A stretch of 38,838 nt of DNA from Amycolatopsis thermalba (GTDB lineage: Bacteria; Actinomycetota; Actinomycetes; Mycobacteriales; Pseudonocardiaceae), in the NCBI RefSeq assembly GCF_003385215.1, contig NZ_PQHW01000068.1, forward strand, positions 1-38,838, written 5' to 3'. A program made the position numbers and the translations under genes. This document shows positions 1 through 7,005 of this stretch, piece after piece. Numbering within the stretch: the first letter of the stretch is position 1; the number at the start of each line of letters is the position of its first letter. A model generated the notes under the pieces. It was not told the DNA's origin, did no database searches, and was given only the letters and a program-made list of their open reading frames with translations.

Positions 1-170
1 GCCGGTGAGCGCCCCGGACCCGGACGACGGCGCCCGCTGTCTGACCCCCCGAGTAACGGAAGGCCTCGACTTGGCTCGATACCGCTCCCCCGGCGGCCAA
101 GCTCCTTCCCCGGCACTCGATGACGACGCTCTGGACGGCGCCGTCGTCCGGGTCCGGGGCGCTCACCGGC
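1..170. repeat. 34-bp perfect inverted repeat at the contig start (probable fold-back artefact)
   Basis: Bases 1-34 are the exact reverse complement of bases 137-170, with 102 bases between the arms. The right arm lies inside the coding sequence of the M23 peptidase, and the left arm begins at the very first base of the contig. A perfect 34-base match that starts exactly at a contig end is typical of a chimeric or fold-back read. A genuine hairpin is possible but less likely. The GTG at position 5 therefore should not be trusted as a start codon. Confidence 0.8.
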
Positions 171-886
171 TCCCCGCGCCCTCGTCGGCGCTGCGTGGCC
201 GGGTCGTGGTCGCCGCCGTCGCGGCCGGCGCGTTCGCCGCGGCCGCCGCGGGACAGACGCTCCAAGCCGTACAGACTTCCGACGCCGGCGTGACCCCTCT
301 GGCCAACGCCGAGGACGCCAGCGCGTCGTTCGCCGTCGGTGGTGACGCCCCCACCGGCGCTCCCGAGATCCTTCCCGCGGCCAACTTCACGGACGCCTCG
401 GCCGAGGTGCAGCGCCTCACCGACAGCGAGAACGTCACGATGGCCCGCCAGGCCCGCGACGCCGAGGCCGCCCGCATCGCCGCCGAAGAGGCCGCTCGCC
501 CGAAGACCTGCGCGCCCGCGAAGGGCACCTACACCTCCGGCTTCGGCGCCCGCTGGGGCACCAGCCACTACGGCATCGACATCGCCAACTCGATCGGCAC
601 CCCGATCTACGCCGCCTCCGACGGCGTGGTGATCGAGGCCGGCCCCGCCAGCGGCTTCGGCCTGTGGGTGAAGATTCAGCTGGAGGACGGCACCGTCCAG
701 GTGTACGGCCACATGAACAGCTACTCGGTGCGCGAGGGCCAGAAGGTCAAGTGCGGGCAGAAGATCGCCGAGATCGGCAACCGCGGCCAGAGCACCGGCC
801 CGCACCTGCACTTCGAGGTCTGGCTCAACGGCGTCAAAAAGGTCGACCCGCGCAGCTGGCTCGCCGCCCGCGGCGTGTACCTCTGA
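71..886 (+). CDS. M23-family peptidoglycan metallopeptidase, membrane-anchored or secreted
   Basis: The product is about 271 aa. A hydrophobic Ala/Val-rich segment near residues 40-62 looks like a signal anchor or signal peptide. It is followed by a short helical linker (about residues 100-150) and a C-terminal LytM/M23 domain (about 151-265). The zinc-ligand motifs are visible as HYGID and HLHFE. Family members cut peptide cross-links in peptidoglycan or act as activators of other hydrolases outside the membrane. I chose TTG at 71 because GGAAGG lies 7 bases upstream; an in-frame GTG at 5 lies in the suspect fold-back sequence. The order M23 / pcrA / chorismate mutase is the same as around M. 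tuberculosis Rv0950c. The function is well supported; the exact start is not, because sequence upstream of position 35 may be artefactual. Confidence 0.85.
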   Translation: MARYRSPGGQAPSPALDDDALDGAVVRVRGAHRLPAPSSALRGRVVVAAVAAGAFAAAAAGQTLQAVQTSDAGVTPLANAEDASASFAVGGDAPTGAPEILPAANFTDASAEVQRLTDSENVTMARQARDAEAARIAAEEAARPKTCAPAKGTYTSGFGARWGTSHYGIDIANSIGTPIYAASDGVVIEAGPASGFGLWVKIQLEDGTVQVYGHMNSYSVREGQKVKCGQKIAEIGNRGQSTGPHLHFEVWLNGVKKVDPRSWLAARGVYL

Positions 887-905
887 CGGCCCCTCCCGCG
901 CTCGT

Positions 906-1148
906 TCACGGCCGCACGAAGTAGGCCACCGCGACCTGCCAGACCGTGCACAGCCTCCGCGACGTGCGCCGGCACAGCACGCACCGGCCATCGGGCCCGC
1001 CGTGCCGCTCCAGGAGCGCCTGCCAGGCTCCGAGTACGACGAGCGCCTCCGCGGCCGGTAATGCCCCGTCGCGAGCCGCACGCGCGACCATGCGCTCGAT
1101 GCGCTCCAGGACGGCTGCTCGCACGTACGGGAACCACTGCTTGCCCAC
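906..1148 (-). CDS. Small Cys-containing protein under a LexA/SOS box
   Basis: This 80-aa basic protein is mainly helical and ends with a CVLC pair, then LCTVWQVAVAY. The CxxC plus a third Cys resembles a small zinc-knuckle or zinc-ribbon tail. I recognise this type of tail from small actinobacterial hypothetical proteins but know no function. I chose the GTG at 1148 because GGAGG lies 7 bases upstream, and the longer in-frame extension reads through the promoter region and has no coding character. A perfect LexA palindrome lies 19 bases upstream of the start, so expression should be induced by DNA damage. It sits between the M23 gene (convergent) and pcrA, which is a repair helicase. A role in the damage response is inferred only from the operator and neighbourhood. 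Confidence 0.7.
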   Translation of the reverse strand: MGKQWFPYVRAAVLERIERMVARAARDGALPAAEALVVLGAWQALLERHGGPDGRCVLCRRTSRRLCTVWQVAVAYFVRP

Positions 1149-1167
1149 ACCATGACCTCCCGAGGGT

Positions 1168-1183
1168 TCGAACTTTCGTTCGA
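1168..1183 (-). promoter_or_regulatory. LexA binding site (SOS box)
   Basis: The 16-base palindrome TCGAAC-N4-GTTCGA matches the actinobacterial/mycobacterial LexA consensus at all 12 defined positions. On the minus strand a TATACC -10-like hexamer lies just upstream (1193-1188), so the box would cover the transcription start of the small gene at 906-1148. LexA bound here would block initiation until RecA-stimulated cleavage. Confidence 0.85.
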
Positions 1184-1189
1184 GACAGG

Positions 1190-1722
1190 TATAGCGGAGG
1201 GGTCTGACAGTTTTGGGTTGGTTGGAGCTCGATGATCGCCCGATCGAGTTAGTGGGGCGTGGGGAGTGGCCGGTGCGGGGGCGAGAACGCCGTGCGCGCG
1301 ATCCGGCTGAGGGCTGGAGATGGTGGGCGCCGGAAGTGGCCTCGGAGTGGAGGTGCGCCGGGGCGGTGCGGGCCGTGATCGCACCGGCGGCCTCAGCCGG
1401 TGCACCGGTAGCGCACAAGCGAACGGCCCGCTGGCGCGCAGCGGATGCAGCTTCGCCGTCGGAGCCCAGCGAGCGGCGGCTACAGCTTCATCGCCGCGCG
1501 CGGCGAGCGGCGGCTACAGCCGCACCCTCAACACCGGCTGGGGCAGATTTGCCGCACCAGCGAACGGGCAGCCGCACGAACCGGCCCACCGCCGAGCGGC
1601 GGCTGCGGCCGCAGCCTCCACGCCCCGGCGAGCGGCGCCTGCGGCCGCCCCCTCCGCGCCCCGGCGAGCGGCCACAGCCGCGCCCTCCGCAGCCGCGCCC
1701 TCCGCAGCCGGGCACACAGCGG
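1190..1722. repeat. Gene-free GC-rich stretch with degenerate short repeats downstream of pcrA
   Basis: No convincing gene is visible in this 530-base stretch. From about 1470 it consists of degenerate direct repeats: GAGCGGCGGCTACAGC at 1471 and 1505 with variants near 1594; CGCCCCGGCGAGCGG at 1621 and 1657 (period 36); and CGCCCTCCGCAGCC at 1681 and 1696 (period 15). The element GGCTACAGCTTCA is shared between about 1479 and about 1731, the latter reaching into the last codons of pcrA. Long open frames here on both strands are a by-product of base composition. The repeats may act in termination or be slippage-generated. Confidence 0.6.
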
Positions 1723-4128
1723 CTACAGCTTCACCATCGGCACGCTGCCGATCAACATCAGCTTCACCTTGCCGGCACTGCCGAAATCGATCGTCGCCGT
1801 GGCGCGGGGGCCCTCGCCGGAGGTTTCGACCACCGTGCCCAGTCCGTACTTGTCGTGGTTGACCCGGTCGCCCACCTCGAGCTTCAGCGCGACCGTGTTC
1901 TGCCAGCCCTTGAACGGCGTCGACCGCATGCCGCGGGCCGCGATGCCGGCCTGCGCGGAGTCCTCGCCGAAGCGCGACCGCCGTCCCCACGTCGTCGCGG
2001 CGCGCGGTGAGCCGAAGGACGGCTCGGCGGCCGACGACGGCTCCTCGCGGCGCCAGTCGAGCAGCTCGGCGGGCACCTCGTCGAAGAACCGGGACGCCGG
2101 GTTCGTCATCGGCTGCCCCCACGCCGACCGGGTGATCGCCCGGCTCAGGTACAGCCGCTGCCGCGCCCGCGTGATCGCCACGTACGCCAGCCGCCGTTCC
2201 TCCGCCAGCTCGGCCGGCTCGCCCAGCGCACGCAGGTGCGGGAAGACGCCGTCCTCCCAGCCCGTGCAGAACACCACCGGGTACTCCAGCCCCTTGGCGG
2301 TGTGCACGGTCATCAGCGTGACCACGCCCGAGTCCTCTTCCTCACCGTCCTCGTCCGGGCTCGGCACCGAATCCGCGTCCGCGACCAGCGACACCCGCTC
2401 CAGGAACGCGGGCAGCGAGCCCGGTTCGGGCACCCCGGCGTCGTCCTCGGCGAGCGGCGCCATCTCGGCCGCCTGCTCCGCGAACTCGCGCGCGACCGTG
2501 ATCAGCTCGGTCAGGTTGTCCACCCGCGAGGCGTCCTGCGGGTCGTCGGACTCCTCCAGCTCGGCCCGGTACCCGGTGCGCTCCAGCACGGCTTCCAGCA
2601 CGTCCGCGACCTCGGCGCCGCCGTCGACCAGCTCGATCAACCCGTCGAGCAGCTCCACGAACCCGGCGATCGCCTTGGCCGACCGCGGGTTGAGCAGCGC
2701 CACCCGGCCCGCCGCGGCGTCGCGCAACGCGGCCGCGAAGGAGATCCGCTCGCGCTCGGCGTGCGTGGCCACGCACGCCTCGGCCCGCTCGCCGATGCCC
2801 CGCTTGGGCACGTTCAGGATCCGCCGCAGGCTGACCGTGTCCTCCGGGTTGGCCAGCACCCGCAGGTAGGCCAGCGCGTCCCGCACCTCGCGCCGCTCGT
2901 AGAACCGGACGCCGCCGACCACCCGGTAGGGCAGCCCGAGCCGGATGAAGATCTCCTCGAACACCCGCGACTGGTTGTTCGTGCGGTAGAAGACCGCGAC
3001 GTCGGAGTACTTCGCCTGGCCCTGGTCGACCAGCGCGTCGATCTCGCCCGCGACGAAGGCCGCCTCGTCGTGCTCGTTGTCGGCGACGTACACGCCGATC
3101 TTCTCGCCGTCGCCGGAGTCGGTCCACAGCCGCTTGTCCCGCCGGTTGGGGTTGCGCGCGATGACCGCGTTGGCCGCGGACAGGATGGTCTGGGTGGAGC
3201 GGTAGTTCTGCTCCAGCAGGATCGTGCGGGCGTCCGGGAAGTCCCGCTCGAACTCCTCGATGTTGCGGATCGTGGCGCCGCGGAAGGCGTAGATCGACTG
3301 GTCGGCGTCACCGACCACGCACAGCTCGGCCGGCTCGACGCCGGACTCGCTGGTCGCGGTGCCGACCAGCTCCCGCACCAGCGTGTACTGGGCGTGGTTG
3401 GTGTCCTGGTACTCGTCGACCAGGACGTGCCGGAACCGGCGGCGGTAGTGCTCGGCCACGTCGGGGAAGGTCTGGAACAGCTCGACCGTGCGCATGATCA
3501 GGTCGTCGAAGTCGAACGCGTTGGCCAGCCGGAGCCGCCGCTGGTACTCGGTGTAGACCTCGGCGACGCGGCGCTCCAGGTCGTTGGACGCCTTCGCGGT
3601 GGCGTCCTCCGGGTCGGCCAGCTCGTTCTTGTGGTTGGAGATGTGCACGGCCAGCGCGCGGGCCGGGTAGCGCTTGGGGTCGATGTCCAGGTCGCGCGCC
3701 ACGAGCGTGACCAGGCGCCGGGTGTCGTCGGCGTCGTAGATCGAGAAGTTCGACGACATGTCCAGCGTCTTGGCCTCGCGGCGCAGCAACCGCACGCACA
3801 TCGAGTGGAACGTGGAGACCCACATCGCGTTCGCCCGCCTGCCGACCAGTTCGCTGACGCGCTCGCGCATCTCGGCCGCGGCCTTGTTGGTGAACGTGAT
3901 CGCCATGATCTCGCCGGGGTGCACGCCGCGCTCGGCCAGCAGGTAGGCGATCCGGCGGGTCAGCACCCGGGTCTTGCCCGACCCGGCGCCCGCGACGACC
4001 AGCAGCGGCGCCCCGGCGTGCGTGACCGCCTCCCGCTGCGCGGGGTTGAGGTCGGCGAGCAGGTCGGCGTGGCGGCCCGGCGCGGCGGGCGCGGGCGGCT
4101 CGGCGGGGAGGTCGAACAGGGTGCTCAT
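1723..4128 (-). CDS. pcrA: ATP-dependent DNA helicase PcrA/UvrD1 (superfamily 1A)
   Basis: The 801-aa product is a 3'-5' superfamily 1 helicase acting in nucleotide excision repair and in clearing stalled transcription and replication complexes. Visible motifs in order are: Q-motif region LNPAQREAV, Walker A GAGSGKT (residues 47-53), motif Ia TFTNKAAAEM, Walker B DEYQDT (about 236), motif III VVGDADQSIYAFRGA, motif IV LEQNYRST, motif V VTLMTVHTAKGLE and motif VI AYVAITRARQRLY. The C-terminal 50 residues (VGDRVNHDKYGLGTVV) form the Tudor-like domain that binds RNA polymerase in this family. The length is typical. The start is ATG with GGAGA upstream. It is convergent with the M23 gene region and divergent from the DUF1707 gene, as expected from the uvrD1 neighbourhood of mycobacteria. 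Confidence 0.97.
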   Translation of the reverse strand: MSTLFDLPAEPPAPAAPGRHADLLADLNPAQREAVTHAGAPLLVVAGAGSGKTRVLTRRIAYLLAERGVHPGEIMAITFTNKAAAEMRERVSELVGRRANAMWVSTFHSMCVRLLRREAKTLDMSSNFSIYDADDTRRLVTLVARDLDIDPKRYPARALAVHISNHKNELADPEDATAKASNDLERRVAEVYTEYQRRLRLANAFDFDDLIMRTVELFQTFPDVAEHYRRRFRHVLVDEYQDTNHAQYTLVRELVGTATSESGVEPAELCVVGDADQSIYAFRGATIRNIEEFERDFPDARTILLEQNYRSTQTILSAANAVIARNPNRRDKRLWTDSGDGEKIGVYVADNEHDEAAFVAGEIDALVDQGQAKYSDVAVFYRTNNQSRVFEEIFIRLGLPYRVVGGVRFYERREVRDALAYLRVLANPEDTVSLRRILNVPKRGIGERAEACVATHAERERISFAAALRDAAAGRVALLNPRSAKAIAGFVELLDGLIELVDGGAEVADVLEAVLERTGYRAELEESDDPQDASRVDNLTELITVAREFAEQAAEMAPLAEDDAGVPEPGSLPAFLERVSLVADADSVPSPDEDGEEEDSGVVTLMTVHTAKGLEYPVVFCTGWEDGVFPHLRALGEPAELAEERRLAYVAITRARQRLYLSRAITRSAWGQPMTNPASRFFDEVPAELLDWRREEPSSAAEPSFGSPRAATTWGRRSRFGEDSAQAGIAARGMRSTPFKGWQNTVALKLEVGDRVNHDKYGLGTVVETSGEGPRATATIDFGSAGKVKLMLIGSVPMVKL

Positions 4129-4238
4129 CGGTTCTCCACGCTACTCGGGGGCACTGACGGTTTACCGCGCCGGACGTACCGCCAGGTGTCGACGGCGGAC
4201 GGACGCGCGAGGCGCTCGCCGCGCGGAGGATCGACGAC

Positions 4239-4625
4239 ATGACCACACCATCGACCCGGATCCGCGCCGGGGACCAGGACCGGGAGCGCGTGGCGACCCG
4301 GCTGCAGGAGGCGAGCGGCGAGGGCAGGCTGACCCTAGGCGAAGCCGAAGAGCGGCTCGCGGCCGCCTACGCCGCGACCTACGTCGACGAACTGACCGCG
4401 CTCACGCGCGACCTACCGGAACCAACGCCGCCGCGGCCGCCGCGCTTCCCACGACCGCTGCGCGTGCACGCCGCGGTCGTGGCCGTGCTGTCGGCGCTGC
4501 TCGTGGTCCGGTTCGCGGTGTCGGACGCGGAGTTCTTCTGGCCGGTGTTCCCGGTGTTCTGGCTCGGCGTGAGCCTGCTCGCACACGCGGCCGTCCGCGG
4601 CCGGGGACGAGTTGTGCCATACTGA
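4239..4625 (+). CDS. DUF1707 (SHOCT-like) protein with two membrane segments
   Basis: The 128-aa protein starts with a DUF1707 domain (about residues 5-58: RIRAGDQDRERVATRLQ...GRLTLGEAEERLAAAYAA), a short helical module common at the N-terminus of actinobacterial membrane proteins. A Pro-rich linker follows, then two predicted membrane helices (about 75-93 and 98-116), a 2TM arrangement. The biochemical role of DUF1707 is unknown; the SHOCT resemblance suggests protein interaction or oligomerisation. GGAGG lies 8-9 bases before the ATG. The stop codon overlaps the -10 hexamer of the next transcription unit, the leader peptide of chorismate mutase. Confidence 0.85.
   Translation: MTTPSTRIRAGDQDRERVATRLQEASGEGRLTLGEAEERLAAAYAATYVDELTALTRDLPEPTPPRPPRFPRPLRVHAAVVAVLSALLVVRFAVSDAEFFWPVFPVFWLGVSLLAHAAVRGRGRVVPY
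4618..4623 (+). promoter_or_regulatory. -10 element of a leaderless leader-peptide transcript
   Basis: CATACT resembles the TATAAT -10 consensus and ends 6 bases before the GTG of the leader ORF at 4630. That is the spacing expected if transcription starts at the GTG itself, giving a leaderless mRNA. No convincing ribosome-binding site precedes the GTG, which fits. No clear -35 was seen. Confidence 0.5.
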
Positions 4626-4629
4626 TCTC

Positions 4630-4692
4630 GTGCAGCACCACGCGTACCGATTTTTCTACGGGATCCGGACTCCGGCTCCCGTGATCGCGTAG
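4630..4692 (+). CDS. Phe/Tyr-rich leader peptide upstream of chorismate mutase
   Basis: This 20-codon ORF (GTG to TAG) encodes a peptide whose centre reads YRFFYG: Tyr6, Phe8, Phe9 and Tyr10, so four of five consecutive codons specify aromatic amino acids made from chorismate. It is followed by a competing antiterminator/terminator pair and then the chorismate mutase gene at 4792. This is the architecture of ribosome-mediated attenuation: stalling at Phe/Tyr codons when charged tRNA is scarce should let transcription continue into the gene. It is far too short to be found by usual gene callers. The peptide itself probably has no function after translation. Confidence 0.75.
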   Translation: MQHHAYRFFYGIRTPAPVIA

Positions 4693-4729
4693 GTGCCCAC
4701 ACCACCGTCACCACAAGCCCCGGAGTCCG
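4666..4729 (+). promoter_or_regulatory. Antiterminator helix of the attenuator
   Basis: CGGACTCCGG at 4666-4675, inside the leader ORF 2-4 codons after the FFY codons, is perfectly complementary to CCGGAGTCCG at 4720-4729. The second segment overlaps the 5' arm and loop of the terminator hairpin (4715-4743), so the two structures cannot coexist. A ribosome stalled at the aromatic codons leaves 4666-4675 free to pair with 4720-4729. A ribosome that proceeds covers it and permits termination. Confidence 0.7.
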
Positions 4730-4743
4730 CGGACCCGGGGCTT
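4715..4743 (+). terminator. Attenuator terminator hairpin
   Basis: AAGCCCCGG (4715-4723) pairs perfectly with CCGGGGCTT (4735-4743) around an 11-base loop that can itself fold (GTCC/GGAC). It is followed by TCGTC rather than a long U-tract, which is common for terminators in high-GC Gram-positive bacteria. It lies 23 bases after the leader stop codon and 49 bases before the chorismate mutase start. Confidence 0.7.
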
Positions 4744-4791
4744 TCGTCGGCTTCGGGGCCGTGCGGGTCCGGAAACCGACCGGAGGGCCCG

Positions 4792-5097
4792 ATGAACGCA
4801 CGCACGAATGAGAAGGACAGCTCGCCGGAGACCTCGGGCGAACCCGTCGCCTCGGCCGAGGAGATCGCCGAGCTGCGCAAGGAGATCGACTGGCTCGACT
4901 CCGAGATCCTGCGGCTCGTCAAGCGCCGGGTCGAGGTGTCCCAGACGATCGGCGCCGCGCGGATGGCCGCGGGCGGCACCCGCATCGTCTACAACCGCGA
5001 GATGGACGTGCTCGCCCGCTACCGCGAACTCGGCCCGGACGGCCGCCAGCTCGCGATGGCGCTGCTGAACCTGGGGCGCGGCCGGCTCGGCCGCTGA
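4792..5097 (+). CDS. Chorismate mutase, AroQ-delta type (intracellular)
   Basis: The 101-aa product is an all-helical chorismate mutase that converts chorismate to prephenate, the branch point to Phe and Tyr. The core starts at residue 22 (AEEIAELRKEIDWLDSEILRLVKRRVEVS) and ends with LLNLGRGRLGR. This matches M. tuberculosis Rv0948c, whose weak activity is boosted by complex formation with DAHP synthase; in that family the C-terminal RLG(H/R) tail is part of the switch. I chose the ATG at 4792 with GGAGG 5-6 bases upstream over the GTG at 4693, because the intervening sequence is the attenuator. The position next to pcrA/uvrD1 is conserved. Expression is probably attenuated by Phe/Tyr supply. 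Confidence 0.92.
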   Translation: MNARTNEKDSSPETSGEPVASAEEIAELRKEIDWLDSEILRLVKRRVEVSQTIGAARMAAGGTRIVYNREMDVLARYRELGPDGRQLAMALLNLGRGRLGR

Positions 5098-5162
5098 AAA
5101 ATCGTCCGATTTCCGGGGCTTCCCGGAGGTCCGGTGGCTCGGCGGACGGGCACACTGGAGAC

Positions 5163-5468
5163 ATGATTAACGTCATCGCGGTCATCATCGCGATCGCCAG
5201 TGTGCTCGCCTCGCTAGCCCATGTGGGTTACTTGGCACTGCTGAACAACGCGGCGAACAAGCGGGCCGGCGGCGCGCCGGTCGCGCAGTACGTCCGCGGC
5301 CGGTGGGCGCTCGCCGGGGGAACCTCCGCCGCGGCGCTGCTCGCGTGGCTGTTCACGTCGGGTGGCACCGGAATGGACATCCTCGCGATCATCGTCGCCG
5401 CGGGCAGCGGCGCAGTCGCCACCAAGGCCCTCCAGTCGACCCAGGCGCGCTACCGAAGCGGTGGGTGA
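5163..5468 (+). CDS. Small membrane protein of unknown function
   Basis: The 101-aa protein has a predicted N-terminal membrane helix (about residues 3-28), a basic stretch near 30-48, a second helix (about 49-66) and a third hydrophobic Gly/Ala-rich segment (about 70-88). GGAG lies just before the ATG at 5163. Codon use is typical of the genome. I do not recognise a family. It lies between chorismate mutase and the signalling block, separated by about 65 and 230 bases, so no operon link is evident. Confidence 0.7.
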   Translation: MINVIAVIIAIASVLASLAHVGYLALLNNAANKRAGGAPVAQYVRGRWALAGGTSAAALLAWLFTSGGTGMDILAIIVAAGSGAVATKALQSTQARYRSGG

Positions 5469-5513
5469 CGGGAACGCCGACGCCCCAACAGAGTGAACTT
5501 GCGGGCTCACGCT

Positions 5514-5540
5514 TTGACAACAGCCGCGGGCTCCTACTCT
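5514..5540 (+). promoter_or_regulatory. Candidate promoter of the membrane-protein/kinase block
   Basis: TTGACA (5514-5519) is a perfect -35 hexamer, followed after a short 15-base spacer by TACTCT (5535-5540). A GTG occurs 7 bases after the hexamer at 5548 and opens a 50-codon ORF ending in ATGA at the start of the next gene (5697). The spacer is shorter than usual, so the -10 assignment is uncertain. Confidence 0.4.
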
Positions 5541-5547
5541 TGAGGGC

Positions 5548-5700
5548 GTGGAACGGCCCAGATTCGGCACCACGCGCCCGGCGACAGGTCGTGCGCGTGC
5601 AGACGAACGTGCACCCGCACATGCACGGCCTGCTCCATTCGGTCGAATCGGCCTTCCTCCGGCGTCAGAGGACGCAGAGGGCGGTGTCCACACGGCATGA
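5548..5700 (+). CDS. Possible small upstream ORF coupled to the next gene
   Basis: GTG at 5548 sits 7 bases after a possible -10 hexamer and begins a 50-codon ORF, rich in Arg, Ala and Pro, whose TGA overlaps the ATG at 5697 (ATGA). The arrangement would suit a leaderless upstream ORF that couples translation to the next gene. Against it, third-position GC is low for this genome (many GCA, CGT and CCA codons), so it may be chance, or the far 5' end of the next gene displaced by a frameshift. Confidence 0.25.
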   Translation: MERPRFGTTRPATGRARADERAPAHARPAPFGRIGLPPASEDAEGGVHTA

Positions 5701-6842
5701 CACGCGGGGCCGAATTCACGGAAAGCTCTCGTTCCCGGACCGGCCGGCACCGCCGTGGCGCCGGAACCTGGACCCCGGTCGTCCCGGCGAACCAGCCGGC
5801 CGTCCGGCGGGTGCCGCAACCGTTCGACGCACCCGCCCGCGGTTCCCTGCCGCTGACCGAACGCATCCCGGACACCCGGCCCTGCGCCGAGGTGTTCCCC
5901 TCCGCGCACGGTGAGCTCCCCGTTCCCCCGCCCCAGCCGGTGCAGGCGAGCCCGGCCGGGCGGCGACCCCAGCGCACCAAGGTCAAGCTGACCCCGCCGC
6001 GCAACCGCGACGCCGAGGACACCGACGTGCGCGTGTACGAGGCGGCGCCGGTCACCGGCCTCGGCTCCTTCGACCTCGGCAACGTGCCGGCCTCGGTGAC
6101 CCCGCCGCGCAGCTGGCGCAAGGCCGCCTGGTTCGCCACCGCCTCCTCGGGCGGCGTCGTCGTCGCGCTGATGTTCGCCGGCTCGGCGTTCGTCGCGAAA
6201 CCGGCGCCCGACCAGGCGGGCGGCGGGTGGGTCCCGGGCCTCGGCGGCGGCGTGCCCACGCTGTCCGGCGAGCAGCTCGCGCCGCCCACCGGAGGCGGCG
6301 CGCAGGGCGACTCCGCCGGCAGCACGTCCCCTGACGACGTCCCGGTGGCGGGCACGACCAGCGTCCAGCCGACCGAGAGCGCGGGCGTGCGGGCTCCCAG
6401 CCCGAGCACGGTCCGCGAGACCTCCACCGCCGGTGGCCCCACCAGCGGCTCGGCCACACCGACGCCGACCACCAGCTCGGTCCCGCGCAAGCCGCCGCCC
6501 TCCCCCGCGCCCTACGAGGCCGACCCGTACCGGTTCACCGTGTACGCGGACGAGGACCCGAAGACGCTGGCCAGCACCTCGCAGAGCTACCTCGACACGG
6601 TCACCGAGAACCCCGAGGCGGCCGCCTCGATGACCAGCGGCGAGCTGCGGCAGGAGGGTCCGCAGGGGCTGGCGCGCAAGTACGCGAACGTGGCGTACTT
6701 CCAGGTCAAGCACATCCGCGTGCACCAGTACGACGGCAAGACGGTGTGCACCGTGCAGACCGTCTACAAGGACGGCACCCAGGTCACCGAGCAGCGCACC
6801 CTCGAGTTCTCCGGCGACAAGATCACCAGCGACGGGGCCTGA
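5697..6842 (+). CDS. Single-pass membrane protein with external NTF2-like domain
   Basis: The 381-aa protein has a long basic, Pro-rich cytoplasmic part (1-140), one membrane helix (about 144-166), a Gly/Ser/Thr/Pro-rich extracytoplasmic linker (about 170-275) and a C-terminal domain of about 100 residues (YRFTVYADEDPKTLAST... to the end) that looks like a small alpha+beta NTF2-like fold. The next gene (7006) encodes a protein of the same layout with a similar terminal domain, so the two appear to be paralogues. They lie directly upstream of two kinase genes in the same orientation. A role as an extracytoplasmic partner or substrate in that signalling block is inferred. ATG at 5697 is the first ATG in frame. 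Confidence 0.75.
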   Translation: MTRGAEFTESSRSRTGRHRRGAGTWTPVVPANQPAVRRVPQPFDAPARGSLPLTERIPDTRPCAEVFPSAHGELPVPPPQPVQASPAGRRPQRTKVKLTPPRNRDAEDTDVRVYEAAPVTGLGSFDLGNVPASVTPPRSWRKAAWFATASSGGVVVALMFAGSAFVAKPAPDQAGGGWVPGLGGGVPTLSGEQLAPPTGGGAQGDSAGSTSPDDVPVAGTTSVQPTESAGVRAPSPSTVRETSTAGGPTSGSATPTPTTSSVPRKPPPSPAPYEADPYRFTVYADEDPKTLASTSQSYLDTVTENPEAAASMTSGELRQEGPQGLARKYANVAYFQVKHIRVHQYDGKTVCTVQTVYKDGTQVTEQRTLEFSGDKITSDGA

Positions 6843-7005
6843 CCAGCACGTTGGTCCAGGTGGGTGACGGCAACTGCCGTTCGTCGTGCCCGGGTGCCCC
6901 TCCACCGATCGGGGGTGGCCGGTAACGCGGTACCGGGGTTCGCTGATGAACAGCTAGACACCCCCGGCGAGTCCCCCCGAGACGGAAGATCCAGACGACA
7001 GGTCC

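Noticed and set aside
35..136. c-di-AMP (ydaO-type) riboswitch upstream of the M23 peptidase gene
   Set aside because: Such riboswitches precede many cell-wall hydrolase genes, but too little genuine upstream sequence is present and none of the conserved core was seen.
1149..1418. N-terminal extension of the small SOS gene to a 170-aa protein
   Set aside because: The extension reads through the LexA box and promoter, has no coding character, and a GTG with GGAGG is available at 1148.
1213..2869. Long plus-strand open frames across the pcrA 3' end and repeat region
   Set aside because: They are antisense shadows of pcrA or low-complexity Arg/Ala/Pro strings from GC-rich repeats without start signals.
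4693..4791. Longer chorismate mutase starting at GTG 4693
   Set aside because: The added codons lie in the attenuator hairpins; ATG 4792 has a good ribosome-binding site and matches the family length.
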